A DNA stretch of 32,979 nt. Origin: Chloroflexota bacterium (GTDB taxonomy: Bacteria; Chloroflexota; Anaerolineae; Aggregatilineales; Phototrophicaceae). The stretch is from assembly GCA_026709625.1 (NCBI GenBank), contig JAPOSR010000012.1, positions 1-32,979 on the forward strand, read 5' to 3'. The translations under genes and the position numbers were made by a program. Below the pieces are notes generated by a model, which was not told the DNA's origin, did not search any database, and worked only from the letters and a program-made list of their open reading frames with translations. Positions 1-7,263 of this stretch are shown in pieces (the stretch's first letter is position 1; every line of letters starts with the position of its first letter).

Positions 1-316
1 CATGCCGCCGCGCCATCTTGACCTGCTCGATGATGCTGGCATCGTGCGCTTGCCCCATCACCACGACCATGTCGCCGCCAGCTTTGAACATCATCTCGGC
101 TTCCAAGCCCGCGCCGTCCATGGTCTTCAGGTCGACCACAACAGGCGTAGCGGGGAAGTGGCTGCGGAAGGCGCGCACAGCATGCAGCCCCTCAGCCAGC
201 AGTAGCGGCGTCCCGACTTCGAGCCAGTCGACGCCAGCGGCAACCGACGCCTCCGCCAGCGCCAGCGCTTCGTCCAGGTCAATCACATCAATTGAGATTT
301 GTATCTTGGCGTTAAT
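1..316 (-). CDS. 3-hexulose-6-phosphate synthase / 3-keto-L-gulonate-6-phosphate decarboxylase family protein (5' part, cut by window edge)
   Basis: The reverse strand gives about 105 residues of the OMP-decarboxylase-like TIM barrel family that includes HxlA and UlaD. Visible are the first strand (KIQISIDVID), a VDWLEVGTP segment and the DLKTMDGAG motif with the family's D-x-K-x-x-D residues, then AGGDMVVVMG. DLKTMD fits hexulose-phosphate synthase better than the DAKIAD of keto-gulonate-phosphate decarboxylase. HPS interconverts D-ribulose 5-phosphate plus formaldehyde with a hexulose 6-phosphate. The C-terminal half lies outside the window. The start is odd: AAAGGAG lies 8 nt before an ATT codon at 316-314, and no ATG, GTG or TTG is nearby. 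The first in-frame ATG (430) would add 38 residues with no family resemblance. A TAGAAT -10-like hexamer (379-384, minus) would put the mRNA start after that ATG. Family confident, substrate and start not. Confidence 0.72.
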   Translation of the reverse strand, partial: MNAKIQISIDVIDLDEALALAEASVAAGVDWLEVGTPLLLAEGLHAVRAFRSHFPATPVVVDLKTMDGAGLEAEMMFKAGGDMVVVMGQAHDASIIEQVKMARRH

Positions 317-378
317 GACGACTGCTCCTTTTGTTCGCTGTGGCGGGATGCGCGGGCATGATGCCGCAAACTCTCGCA

Positions 379-384
379 ATTCTA
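379..384 (-). promoter_or_regulatory. Possible -10 element for the HPS-like gene
   Basis: Reading the minus strand gives TAGAAT, about 60 nt before the proposed ATT start at 316. No good -35 hexamer lies 16-18 bp upstream, so this is weak. If used, the transcript would begin near 372 and exclude the ATG at 430. Confidence 0.25.
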
Positions 385-434
385 CAGGGTGTGCCGCCCT
401 AGCCTGACGGATTGCTGGCTCTTTGCGCATGTGT

Positions 435-446
435 GGTAAACTTACC
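435..446. promoter_or_regulatory. Palindrome GGTAAACTTACC with embedded -10-like hexamer, upstream of the dioxygenase gene
   Basis: GGTAA-AC-TTACC is a 5-bp inverted repeat with a 2-bp centre, 35 bp before the ATG at 481. It contains TAAACT (437-442) preceded by TG one base away, which resembles an extended -10 for the plus-strand gene. An operator over the promoter is possible. It is short enough to be chance. Confidence 0.3.
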
Positions 447-480
447 GGCATGCAAACGCGGTTATCGGGAGCGGCTAAAC

Positions 481-1521
481 ATGACGCAGGATATCAGACC
501 ACTGCGCGTATCCAACGACGCGCTGGATGACCCGGCTGAGTTGCAGCGGCGCATCGCCGACGAGGGCTATCTGTTCTTTCGCGGTTTGATGCCAGCCAAG
601 CGGCTGCGCGCCCTGCGTTATGAAATGATGAGCGCCATTCAAGAGGCCGGTTGGCTCATCGCTGGCACAAATCCCGCCGATGGCATTGCTGATATCAACA
701 TGCGCTATACCGAAGGCGACAACGAATACACAGCCGGCTATGCCCAGGTGTACAAACTGGAAAACTTCCACCGCAGCGCCCATTGGGGCGAAGTGACCAG
801 CGCGGCCGCCAAGATCCTGGGCGGCGAGATTATGCCGCACCCGCAAAAAGTGGCGCGCATCTGGTTTCCAAAATACACCGAGCACACCACGCCCACCCAC
901 CAGGATTATGTGCACTTCCAGGGCAGCTTCAACACCTTGACCTGCTGGGCGCCTGTGGGCGATTGTCCGCTGGAGCTGGGCGGGCTGGCTGTCATCCCGC
1001 GTTCGCAGCGCGTGCAGCGCGTTCTGGACCATCACTTTTCGCTGGGGGCGGGCGGCTTGATCGTCGATGAAACCGAACACGCCGAGATCAACCCCGTCTG
1101 GTATTCGGCAGAGTATGAATGTGGCGATGCGCTCTTCTTCCCCGCCTTGACCATTCACAAAGCCCTGCCCAACACCACCGAAGACCGCCTGCGCCTCTCG
1201 CTGGACAACCGCTATGTGAAAGTGGGCGAAGAGATCGCCGAGCACATGCTACTGCCGCACGGGCCCAGCAAGCTCGGCTGGGAAGACATCTATCCGCACT
1301 GGCAGCAGGACGACCTGAAGTATTACTGGCGCGACTATGACAATCCGGTGGTGGCGCGCGATATGAGCTTCAAAGACAAAGGCTGGGCAGAGGCGCTTTC
1401 GCGGGCGCGGCAGGGCGATGAAGACGCTATCTATAGCCTGGCGCGCGCCATCAAGAACGACCCCAAAAATCCCTACGACGATGCCCGCGCTGTGCTGGCC
1501 GAGCGGGGTGTGGCGCTGTAA
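481..1521 (+). CDS. Phytanoyl-CoA dioxygenase (PhyH) family protein
   Basis: A 346-residue cytosolic protein of the Fe(II)/2-oxoglutarate-dependent PhyH family, which hydroxylates small molecules. The iron triad is visible: THQDYVHFQGS supplies H140 and D142, and LTIHKALPNT supplies H226. An arginine near 238 (DRLRLSLDNRY) is the expected 2-oxoglutarate ligand. The N-terminal part (RRIADEGYLFFRGLMP) is the usual PhyH opening. The C-terminal 100 residues are polar, without a recognised domain. ATG at 481 is chosen because GGGAG lies about 10 nt before it and the frame upstream reads only an unlikely short leader. It diverges from the HPS-like gene and converges on the deacetylase, so it is probably a single-gene unit. 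Substrate unknown; in such catabolic settings PhyH proteins often act on secondary metabolites or osmolytes, which is inference. Confidence 0.88.
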   Translation: MTQDIRPLRVSNDALDDPAELQRRIADEGYLFFRGLMPAKRLRALRYEMMSAIQEAGWLIAGTNPADGIADINMRYTEGDNEYTAGYAQVYKLENFHRSAHWGEVTSAAAKILGGEIMPHPQKVARIWFPKYTEHTTPTHQDYVHFQGSFNTLTCWAPVGDCPLELGGLAVIPRSQRVQRVLDHHFSLGAGGLIVDETEHAEINPVWYSAEYECGDALFFPALTIHKALPNTTEDRLRLSLDNRYVKVGEEIAEHMLLPHGPSKLGWEDIYPHWQQDDLKYYWRDYDNPVVARDMSFKDKGWAEALSRARQGDEDAIYSLARAIKNDPKNPYDDARAVLAERGVAL

Positions 1522-1561
1522 TGCGCACAATCCAAAAACTGTGCGCTGCAATGCCGAAGAA

Positions 1562-2437
1562 TCAACCTGATACCGCCAGCAGCTCCGACAGCGCGACCGG
1601 CTGCAGGTTTCGCCGGCTCAGCAAGCGCAGTAGCGGCGCGACAGCCCAGTAGGCATTGCGGACCGCGTGATTCAAAACCACGCTGCCGGGGCGCAGGTGC
1701 TGGTCGAGCTGGCTCAGGATGTGATTGAGGCAGATTTGCACGCATTCTCTCTGCGTGCAGGGCGCGCTCTGGTCTTCTTGCGCCACTGTGTCGTCATCGT
1801 CTGCGTGGACATCCGCAGCTGGCGCAGAGCAGGCGCTGTCGCAATCCGTGTTCACAGTGCACAGCGCATCTTCCGAATCGACGCCCCACATAATGAGCGG
1901 GATGCTATAAAGCTCTGACAGCTCGCGGATGGCGTCTGTGATGATGCCATAAGGCGGGCGGAGGCCGATGGGTGTAAAATTCGCGCCCAGCGCCTGCCGC
2001 ATAGCGCCCAGCGCCGGTTCCATTTCTTCATCAATGAGCTGCTGCAAGCTGAACCTGCGGTGGTTGCGATGCGTGTATAGGTGGCAGCCGATCTCGTGCC
2101 CCATATCGCGCAGGCGTGGATACAGATTCTCGTGGTCGGCGTGTGGCCGCTGCAGATTGTTGGTGATGGCGCGCCCGGCCGGGAAGAGCGCGATGCGAAT
2201 ACCGCGCTTGTGATAGAGGCGGGCGATGCGCAGGGTATAATACTCGCTCCACAGGTCGTCATAGGTGAGACTCACCCTGCGCCCGGCGGCCACGACAGTC
2301 CGAACAGGCTCTGCGCCTCTGGCCAGCGACCGCCCCGGAGCAGCCAACATGCCGCTGCCAAGCGCCACGCCCCAAAAGCCAGCCTGGCGCAAAAACTGCC
2401 GCCGGGAAATGCTTACCCTGAACAGTGAACTGGACAT
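1562..2437 (-). CDS. Tat-exported polysaccharide deacetylase (NodB / carbohydrate esterase 4 fold) with cysteine-rich insert
   Basis: A 291-residue protein. The N terminus SRRQFLRQAGFW followed by a hydrophobic stretch to about residue 40 is a twin-arginine signal, so it acts outside the membrane. NodB motifs follow in order: TYDD (58-61), H119-x3-H123 as the metal-binding pair, RPPYG (160-164), MWGVDSED (about 183-190) and LNH with H257. The family removes acetyl groups from peptidoglycan, chitin-like or other amide-bearing polymers. Between MWGVDSED and the last helix is an unusual insert with cysteines at 193, 199, 203, 227, 232 and 236 flanking an Asp/Glu-rich stretch. ATG 2437 is chosen because the signal peptide starts there; a longer frame runs back into a dispersed repeat. 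Fold secure, substrate unknown. Confidence 0.83.
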   Translation of the reverse strand: MSSSLFRVSISRRQFLRQAGFWGVALGSGMLAAPGRSLARGAEPVRTVVAAGRRVSLTYDDLWSEYYTLRIARLYHKRGIRIALFPAGRAITNNLQRPHADHENLYPRLRDMGHEIGCHLYTHRNHRRFSLQQLIDEEMEPALGAMRQALGANFTPIGLRPPYGIITDAIRELSELYSIPLIMWGVDSEDALCTVNTDCDSACSAPAADVHADDDDTVAQEDQSAPCTQRECVQICLNHILSQLDQHLRPGSVVLNHAVRNAYWAVAPLLRLLSRRNLQPVALSELLAVSG

Positions 2438-2484
2438 AGGCGCGGAGTCTACTACCTGACGAGGCAGTTTGACAACCCCGCGCC

Positions 2485-2664
2485 AATTTGAGAGTGGTGA
2501 ATGCGTGGATATGGTGCCAAGCTCCCCATCCTCCGGCCCCTTGCCCCCAGAACAACGAGGAAAGAGGGTTTTTGCCAGCGCCTCCGCAGCATGGTGGCCC
2601 CTCTCTAATTTTGGGGTGGGGGCAAAGCAACGCGTACCCACTAAAATCACCACTCTCCCAATTT
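2485..2664 (-). repeat. MITE-like dispersed element, complete copy A
   Basis: About 180 bp with imperfect terminal inverted repeats: AATTTGAGAGTGGTGA at 2485-2500 and its counterpart, reading AAATTGGGAGAGTGGTGA on the minus strand, at 2647-2664. Between them are GC-rich arms (ccccttgccccca near 2537; ttggggtgggggc near 2610) and the segment whose reverse complement reads atgctgcgg. The same core recurs near 10.2, 11.95, 14.7, 26.3 and 32.9 kb. No reading frame or transposase is present and no clear target duplication was seen. It fills the divergent intergenic region between the deacetylase and BtrH-like genes. Confidence 0.7.
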
Positions 2665-2701
2665 CGTGGATAAGCCGGTGTGCCTGCCCAGCTCAATTTG
2701 C

Positions 2702-2707
2702 TATGAT
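2702..2707 (+). promoter_or_regulatory. Extended -10 promoter element for the BtrH-like gene
   Basis: TATGAT preceded by TG one base away (TTTGCTATGAT) lies 36 nt before the ATG at 2743. The -35 region is poor, as is common for extended -10 promoters. It lies just outside repeat copy A. Confidence 0.4.
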
Positions 2708-2742
2708 CTGCGGATACAGGACGAGCAGGAGTGAAGGCAAGC

Positions 2743-3960
2743 ATGCCAACCCTAGCCAACTTCACCCAATTTGCTGGCAGCTACTGGGACACAGGCAGCA
2801 TCCGCAACGCGTTGGATTATCAGGGCGCCATCGCGCCGCATACTGGCGAGCCCTATGACGAAGCCCTGCTGCTGGGCATCAGCGGCGGCATCACGTTTGG
2901 CTATTTCACCTTTCATTACCAGGGATACGATCCGCAGGTCAACTTGCTGACGCGCAACACCTTCGACCCGATGGGGCGCATCTGCGAGCGGCTGGGCATC
3001 GAGGTCAAGCTGCTGCGCACCGCCAGCCTCGAGCGCATGCGCAAGAACTTGATCAACACGCTTGAAGCGGGGCAGGCGCCCATCGCCAAGCCCGACATGT
3101 ACCTGCTGGATTACAACTGTCTGGAAGCCGACAGCGCCACCTGGGGCACGATGCCGCTGGTGGTCTTTGGCTATGAACCTGGCGGCGATGTCTTGCTCAG
3201 CGACCGCAGCAGCCAGCCACTGACTGTCGCAGCCGATGACTTCGACCGCGCGATGAGCCGCGTCAAAAAAGACCGCCACGGCTTGACGCTGCTGGGCGAG
3301 CCAGACGAGGATCGCTTGCCCGAAGCCATCCGCGCCGGTCTGCGCGACACAGTGGGGCTGATGCTCGAAAAGCCACCCAAAGGCTCTGCGCGCAACTTTG
3401 GCGTCAAGGCGCTGGAGCATTGGCAAACGGCGCTGGGCGGCAAGGGCAAAGGCAGTTGGGCAAAAGAGTATGCGAGGGGACGCGCTTGCCTGGCTGCGCA
3501 TACATCCGCCTATCGCTTTTTGACACCCGCCTTTGGCAAATCCTGGCGAGCAGACCGCGACAGCTATGCCGACTTCCTGCGCCAAGCCGCCGATGTGCTG
3601 GGCGAAGACCAACTGCGCGAGGTGGCGGCGCTCTATGACGCGGCGGGAGATGCCTGGCAGCGTCTGCTCGATGCGCTGCTGCCTGCCGACGCGGCTTTGC
3701 TGGGGCGCGCCCGCGAGCTAATCGACCGCCAGACCGTCACCTTCCTCGACAAAGGCGGCGCAGACCTGGCAGCCATCGCCAACTGCCGCGACGAACTGGC
3801 TGACTTGCTGCGGCTAGCCGAAGCCGACTTCCCGCTTGGCGAGGCCGACATGGCGACGATCCGCGAGAATCTGCGCGACTGCGTGGCGCTCGTCGCAGCG
3901 GCAGAAACGCGCGCGGTTTTGGCATTGCAGGCGGCCTGCGCTAGAATGGGCGCTGACTGA
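2743..3960 (+). CDS. BtrH N-terminal domain / DUF4872-like protein
   Basis: A 405-residue soluble protein. Residues 1-130 match the BtrH N-terminal pattern as I recall it: a T-x-S-I-R-N-AL-x-Y segment, then ALLLGISGGITFGYFTFHY and an ERLGIEVK-like strand. The middle (MPLVVFGYEPGGDVLLSDR, then LTVAADDFDRAMSRVKKDRHG) resembles the DUF4872 half. BtrH itself moves an acyl chain from carrier protein to an aminoglycoside amine; most relatives are uncharacterised and some may be peptidase-like. The conserved Cys expected near the N terminus appears replaced (GSYWDTGS), so the catalytic role may be altered. ATG 2743 is preferred over GTG 2731 because AGGAG (2728-2732) is spaced for it. A promoter for the next gene is inside its 3' end. 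Function uncertain. Confidence 0.7.
   Translation: MPTLANFTQFAGSYWDTGSIRNALDYQGAIAPHTGEPYDEALLLGISGGITFGYFTFHYQGYDPQVNLLTRNTFDPMGRICERLGIEVKLLRTASLERMRKNLINTLEAGQAPIAKPDMYLLDYNCLEADSATWGTMPLVVFGYEPGGDVLLSDRSSQPLTVAADDFDRAMSRVKKDRHGLTLLGEPDEDRLPEAIRAGLRDTVGLMLEKPPKGSARNFGVKALEHWQTALGGKGKGSWAKEYARGRACLAAHTSAYRFLTPAFGKSWRADRDSYADFLRQAADVLGEDQLREVAALYDAAGDAWQRLLDALLPADAALLGRARELIDRQTVTFLDKGGADLAAIANCRDELADLLRLAEADFPLGEADMATIRENLRDCVALVAAAETRAVLALQAACARMGAD
3919..3947 (+). promoter_or_regulatory. Sigma70-like promoter for the sugar ABC transporter
   Basis: TTGGCA (3919-3924), a 17-bp spacer and TAGAAT (3942-3947) lie inside the end of the BtrH-like gene, about 50 nt before the binding-protein ATG at 3999. 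Spacing is ideal and both boxes match in at least five of six positions. The transporter can therefore be expressed apart from the upstream gene. Confidence 0.55.
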
Positions 3961-3998
3961 GCGAAAATTCGCTTTTCAAGAAAAAGGAGACGAATCGT

Positions 3999-5297
3999 AT
4001 GAACAAGCCACTTTCTCGCCGCGACTTTTTGCGCATCGCCGCGACCACAGCCGCCGCCAGCAGCATCGGCGCGCTGGCTGTGCAGCCTGTCGCCGCGCAA
4101 GCCGATGCCGGCGCATTTTCGCTGGCTATGGTCGACTGGAGCGACCCGGTCCAGACCGCCTTTGAAGAGACGATTATCCCGCGTTTCCTCGAAGAAAATC
4201 CCGGCGCGAGCGTCAGCATCAACTGGACAAACTGGGGACGTTACAACGAAGAGATGACCACGGCATTTGCTTCTGGCGTGACGCCAGATGTCTTCCAAGG
4301 TGGCGCGGTCTGGGCACCCCAGATGGCTCGCCGCAACTGGGCGGTGCCGCTCAACGACTTCATCAATGCTGATGCGGAATGGGACTGGGCCGACTTCCCC
4401 GCGGGCTTGCAAGCCGATGTGACCATCCGCGGCGATATCGTGGCTGTGCCTTATCGCCAAGACCTGCGCACGTTGTGGTACAACAAAGACATGCTGGCAG
4501 AAGCTGGCATCGACGCGCCGCCTGCCACCTGGGACGAATTCCTCGCCGCCGCCCAAGCCACGACCGTGCGCGGCGATATGGGCTTTGAGGTCGAAGGCTA
4601 TCACTTCTCAGATTCCAGCGGCAACTGGCAGCGCGACTGGCAACCTTTTTTGATGTGGTTGCACATGGCCGACGGTCAATTCCTCAGTGATGACCTGACT
4701 GCCTGCGAGCTTAACTCCGACCAAGCTGTCGCGGCATTGGAATGGCTGGTGGCGCTGGTGAACGAACACGAAGTCACCAGCTATCCGGGTTTAGAGCCGC
4801 AGGGCGACCTGAATGTGCTGGCTGGACGCAACGCCGCCATGCAGCTTTCCAATGCCGATATGGAACGGGTCATCAACCTGTATGCGCCCGACGAAGTCGA
4901 AAGCATCTACCCGACCTTGCCGCTGACTGGCGCAGTCCAAGCCACGCACAGCTGGGTCAACAAATTTTTCGTCAGCAGCCAGACATCCGATGTCGCCGCC
5001 AGCTGGGCTTTCCTGCGCTTTTTGACGCGACAGGATATGCTGGAGGTCTACAGCGCGTCCAACAACAACACGCCGCCGCGCCTGTCGCTGCTCGAAGCCG
5101 ACTATATGTCCGACAAGCACAAGGTCGTGTTGGAATCGGCTGTGTATGCGCGCACCTTCCCACAGCATCACAACCTGATCGCGCTCTTTCGGCCGATCGC
5201 CGCCGAGCTTGAGCAGGCATTGAGCGGCCTGAAAGCGCCCGCCGACGCCTTGGCCGACGCCACCGCCGCCATCGACGAAATCCTGGCTGACGACTAG
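3999..5297 (+). CDS. CUT1-type sugar ABC transporter substrate-binding protein, Tat-exported
   Basis: A 432-residue family 1 extracellular solute-binding protein (MalE/UgpB type). The N terminus SRRDFLRIAATTAAASS is a twin-arginine signal with likely cleavage after AQA (about residue 36). The mature part shows the usual order: an N-lobe strand (FSLAMVDW), the ASVSINWTNWGRYNEEMTTAFASGVTPDVFQGG ligand-lobe pattern, hinge VAVPYRQDLRTLWYNKDMLAEAGID, and a C-terminal lobe with the SWAFLRFLT segment. It captures an oligo- or monosaccharide outside the cell and hands it to the two permeases that follow. AAAGGAG sits 8 nt before ATG 3999, a strong start. No ATPase gene of this system is in the window; a shared MsmK/UgpC-like ATPase elsewhere is likely. 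Substrate unknown. Confidence 0.9.
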   Translation: MNKPLSRRDFLRIAATTAAASSIGALAVQPVAAQADAGAFSLAMVDWSDPVQTAFEETIIPRFLEENPGASVSINWTNWGRYNEEMTTAFASGVTPDVFQGGAVWAPQMARRNWAVPLNDFINADAEWDWADFPAGLQADVTIRGDIVAVPYRQDLRTLWYNKDMLAEAGIDAPPATWDEFLAAAQATTVRGDMGFEVEGYHFSDSSGNWQRDWQPFLMWLHMADGQFLSDDLTACELNSDQAVAALEWLVALVNEHEVTSYPGLEPQGDLNVLAGRNAAMQLSNADMERVINLYAPDEVESIYPTLPLTGAVQATHSWVNKFFVSSQTSDVAASWAFLRFLTRQDMLEVYSASNNNTPPRLSLLEADYMSDKHKVVLESAVYARTFPQHHNLIALFRPIAAELEQALSGLKAPADALADATAAIDEILADD

Positions 5298-5306
5298 CGC
5301 CTGTGA

Positions 5307-5374
5307 CGCGCAGGGGCGGCTTATCAAGTCGCCCGCTTTCTCTGTATGCAGAGCGGGCGACCTGCTCCTGCGCG
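5307..5374 (+). promoter_or_regulatory. Intercistronic two-tier hairpin between binding protein and permease
   Basis: The transcript can pair CGCGCAGG (5307-5314) with CCTGCGCG (5367-5374), and inside this GTCGCCCGCT (5328-5337) with AGCGGGCGAC (5352-5361), with a small CTG/CAG stem above. No T-run follows, so it is not a standard terminator. Such hairpins behind binding-protein genes commonly protect the upstream mRNA or reduce read-through, keeping binding protein in excess over permeases. Confidence 0.6.
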
Positions 5375-5439
5375 CGACTTCGTTTGTGGCGCTGCGCGAC
5401 CAGTTTGCGCCCGCTGGGATAGACAGAGGAGATTCGAGC

Positions 5440-6348
5440 TTGGAGAGCCTTAGCTTGACTCGCCGCGACAGCCTCTATCGCCTGGTCAACAGCCAGGCTT
5501 TTGTGGCTTTGCTGTTTCTGGCGGTGCCGGTGCTGCTGCTGGCTGCGCTGAAGATTTATCCTGTCTTTTACAACCTCTACCTCAGTTTCACCCGCTATGA
5601 GCTATTCGAGCCGCCGCGCTTTGTGGGCATGAAAAATTACAATTATGTGTTCAGCAACACCGTAACCCGCCAGTCCATCATCAACACCCTGCTCTTCACC
5701 CTTGAGGCGGTGCCAATTGGCACAGCGCTGGCGCTGGTTGTCGCCAAGCTGCTGGATCAATCCATCCGCGGGCGAGTCTTCCTGCGCACGCTCTATTACC
5801 TGCCGGTGGTCAGCTCGGTGGTTGTTTCGGCGATGATCTGGCGTTGGATCTACAGCCCCCAGCATGGGTTGCTGAATTATTTTCTGGGTGTGGTGGGCAT
5901 CCCGCCGCAGAACTGGCTGAACGACCCCAATCTGGCTTTGGTCAGCCTGGTCATCGTGACGATCTGGGGCAGCGTCGGCAGCAACATGGTCATATTTTTG
6001 GCTGGCTTACAAGATATTCCGCGCGATGTGGTCGAAGCGGCGCGGGTTGATGGCGCAAACCCGCTGCAGAGTTTTTTGTTGATCACCGTGCCTTTGATGC
6101 GCCCGGTCATTTTGTTTGTGGTGGTGACGTTCACCATCGGCATCTTCCGCAACTTCGGCTTGATCTTTATGCTGACGCAGGGCGGGCCTTTCAACCGCAC
6201 CAACACGATGGTCTGGGAGGTCTATCAAAATGTCTTTGGCTACCTGCGGCTGGGGCGCGGGGCGGCCATTTCGGTGGTGATGCTGGTCATCGTGCTGATA
6301 TTGACGCTCATCAGCTTTCGTGTACTGCGCGAGAGGCAGGGCGCATGA
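5440..6348 (+). CDS. Sugar ABC transporter permease, MalF/UgpA type
   Basis: A 302-residue inner-membrane permease (BPD_transp_1 fold). The first helix is FVALLFLAVPVLLLAALKIYP; the periplasmic TRYELFEPPRFVGMKNY segment typical of MalF/UgpA proteins follows. The EAA loop that docks on the ATPase reads DVVEAARVDGANPLQSFLLITVPLMRP. About six helices are predicted. The start is TTG at 5440: AGAGGAG ends 7 nt before it, and the preceding frame covers the hairpin region and gives no membrane protein sequence. The stop overlaps the ATG of the next permease gene (ATGA), so the two are translationally coupled. It works with the binding protein at 3999. Confidence 0.88.
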   Translation: MESLSLTRRDSLYRLVNSQAFVALLFLAVPVLLLAALKIYPVFYNLYLSFTRYELFEPPRFVGMKNYNYVFSNTVTRQSIINTLLFTLEAVPIGTALALVVAKLLDQSIRGRVFLRTLYYLPVVSSVVVSAMIWRWIYSPQHGLLNYFLGVVGIPPQNWLNDPNLALVSLVIVTIWGSVGSNMVIFLAGLQDIPRDVVEAARVDGANPLQSFLLITVPLMRPVILFVVVTFTIGIFRNFGLIFMLTQGGPFNRTNTMVWEVYQNVFGYLRLGRGAAISVVMLVIVLILTLISFRVLRERQGA

Positions 6349-7247
6349 ATCAAAACCAAAGTCACCCAGGCACATTCAGCCAATGGGAAGCGCGTATCCC
6401 GCTGCTGCTGACCTATGCGATATTGATCGCCGGCGCATTCGTGATGATCATGCCCTTCGCCTGGATGATTTCCACTTCGATCAAGCCCGACCGCGAGATC
6501 TTCGGCGACAGCATCCGCTGGCTGCCCGCCGAGCTGGACTTGCAGAATTATGCAGACGCCTTCGAGCAGACCAATATGCCGCGGCTCTTTGCCAACACGG
6601 CGCTGGTGACGGCGGTGGCGGTGGTTTCGCAGGTGCTGCTGGGCTCGATGGCGGGTTATGTATTCGCGCGCTTGCGCCTCCGCGGCTAGCCGGTGCTGCC
6701 CGTCGCGCTCCTCACGACCATGATGGTGCCTTTTGAGGTGTTGATCATCCCGGTCTTTCTGTTGATTCGCTTCTTTCCGCTGGCTGGCGGCAATGATCTG
6801 TTTGGGCAAGGCGGCACAGGGCTGATCAATACGCTGGGCGGGGTGATGTTCCCCAACTTCGTTTCGGTCTTTGGCGTGTTCTTGTTTCGCCAATTTTATC
6901 TGGGCTTTCCCAAAGAGATCGAAGAGGCGGCGATTGTCGATGGCTGCTCGCGGGTGGGCGTCTATTGGCGCATCTTGATTCCCAATTCCAAGCCAGTCAT
7001 GGGCACAATGGCGCTGTTCGCCTTCTTGTGGTCGTGGAACGACTTTTTGTGGCCCCTGGTCGTGGTCAAAGAAGACAGCTTGAAAACCATCCAGTTGGGC
7101 TTGAGCGTCTTCGACCAGGAGCAGGGCACAGCCTGGGCCGAATTGATGGCGGCTTCGGTGATGGCGGTGGTGCCGGTGATCTTGCTGTATATTTTCTTGC
7201 AGCGGTTTCTGGTCAGTGGCGGTTTGACCAGTGGCTTGAAGGGTTGA
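6345..7247 (+). pseudogene. Sugar ABC transporter permease, MalG/UgpE type, interrupted by an in-frame TAG
   Basis: The frame from ATG 6345 would encode a 300-residue permease: first helix LLLTYAILIAGAFVMIMPFAWMI, the STSIKPDREIF loop, and an EAA loop EIEEAAIVDGCSRVGVYWRILIPNSKP, ending SGGLTSGLKG as the family does. Codon 115 (6687-6689) is TAG, inside the short cytoplasmic turn after YVFARLRLRG. Both halves are otherwise intact and in the same frame, with no other lesion, so a single base change, a sequencing error or readthrough are all possible. A GTG at 6693 sits 3 bases past the stop but has no ribosome binding site. If the stop is real, the upstream permease has lost its partner. Confidence 0.8.
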
Positions 7248-7263
7248 GGCTGCCTGCGCGCAA

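Noticed and set aside
475..1245. 256-residue minus-strand open frame
   Set aside because: Antisense to the PhyH gene, which has its full iron site.
6687..6689. Pyrrolysine or other recoding at the TAG
   Set aside because: No downstream recoding structure was evident and permeases of this family have no such residue; a simple nonsense change or error is likelier.
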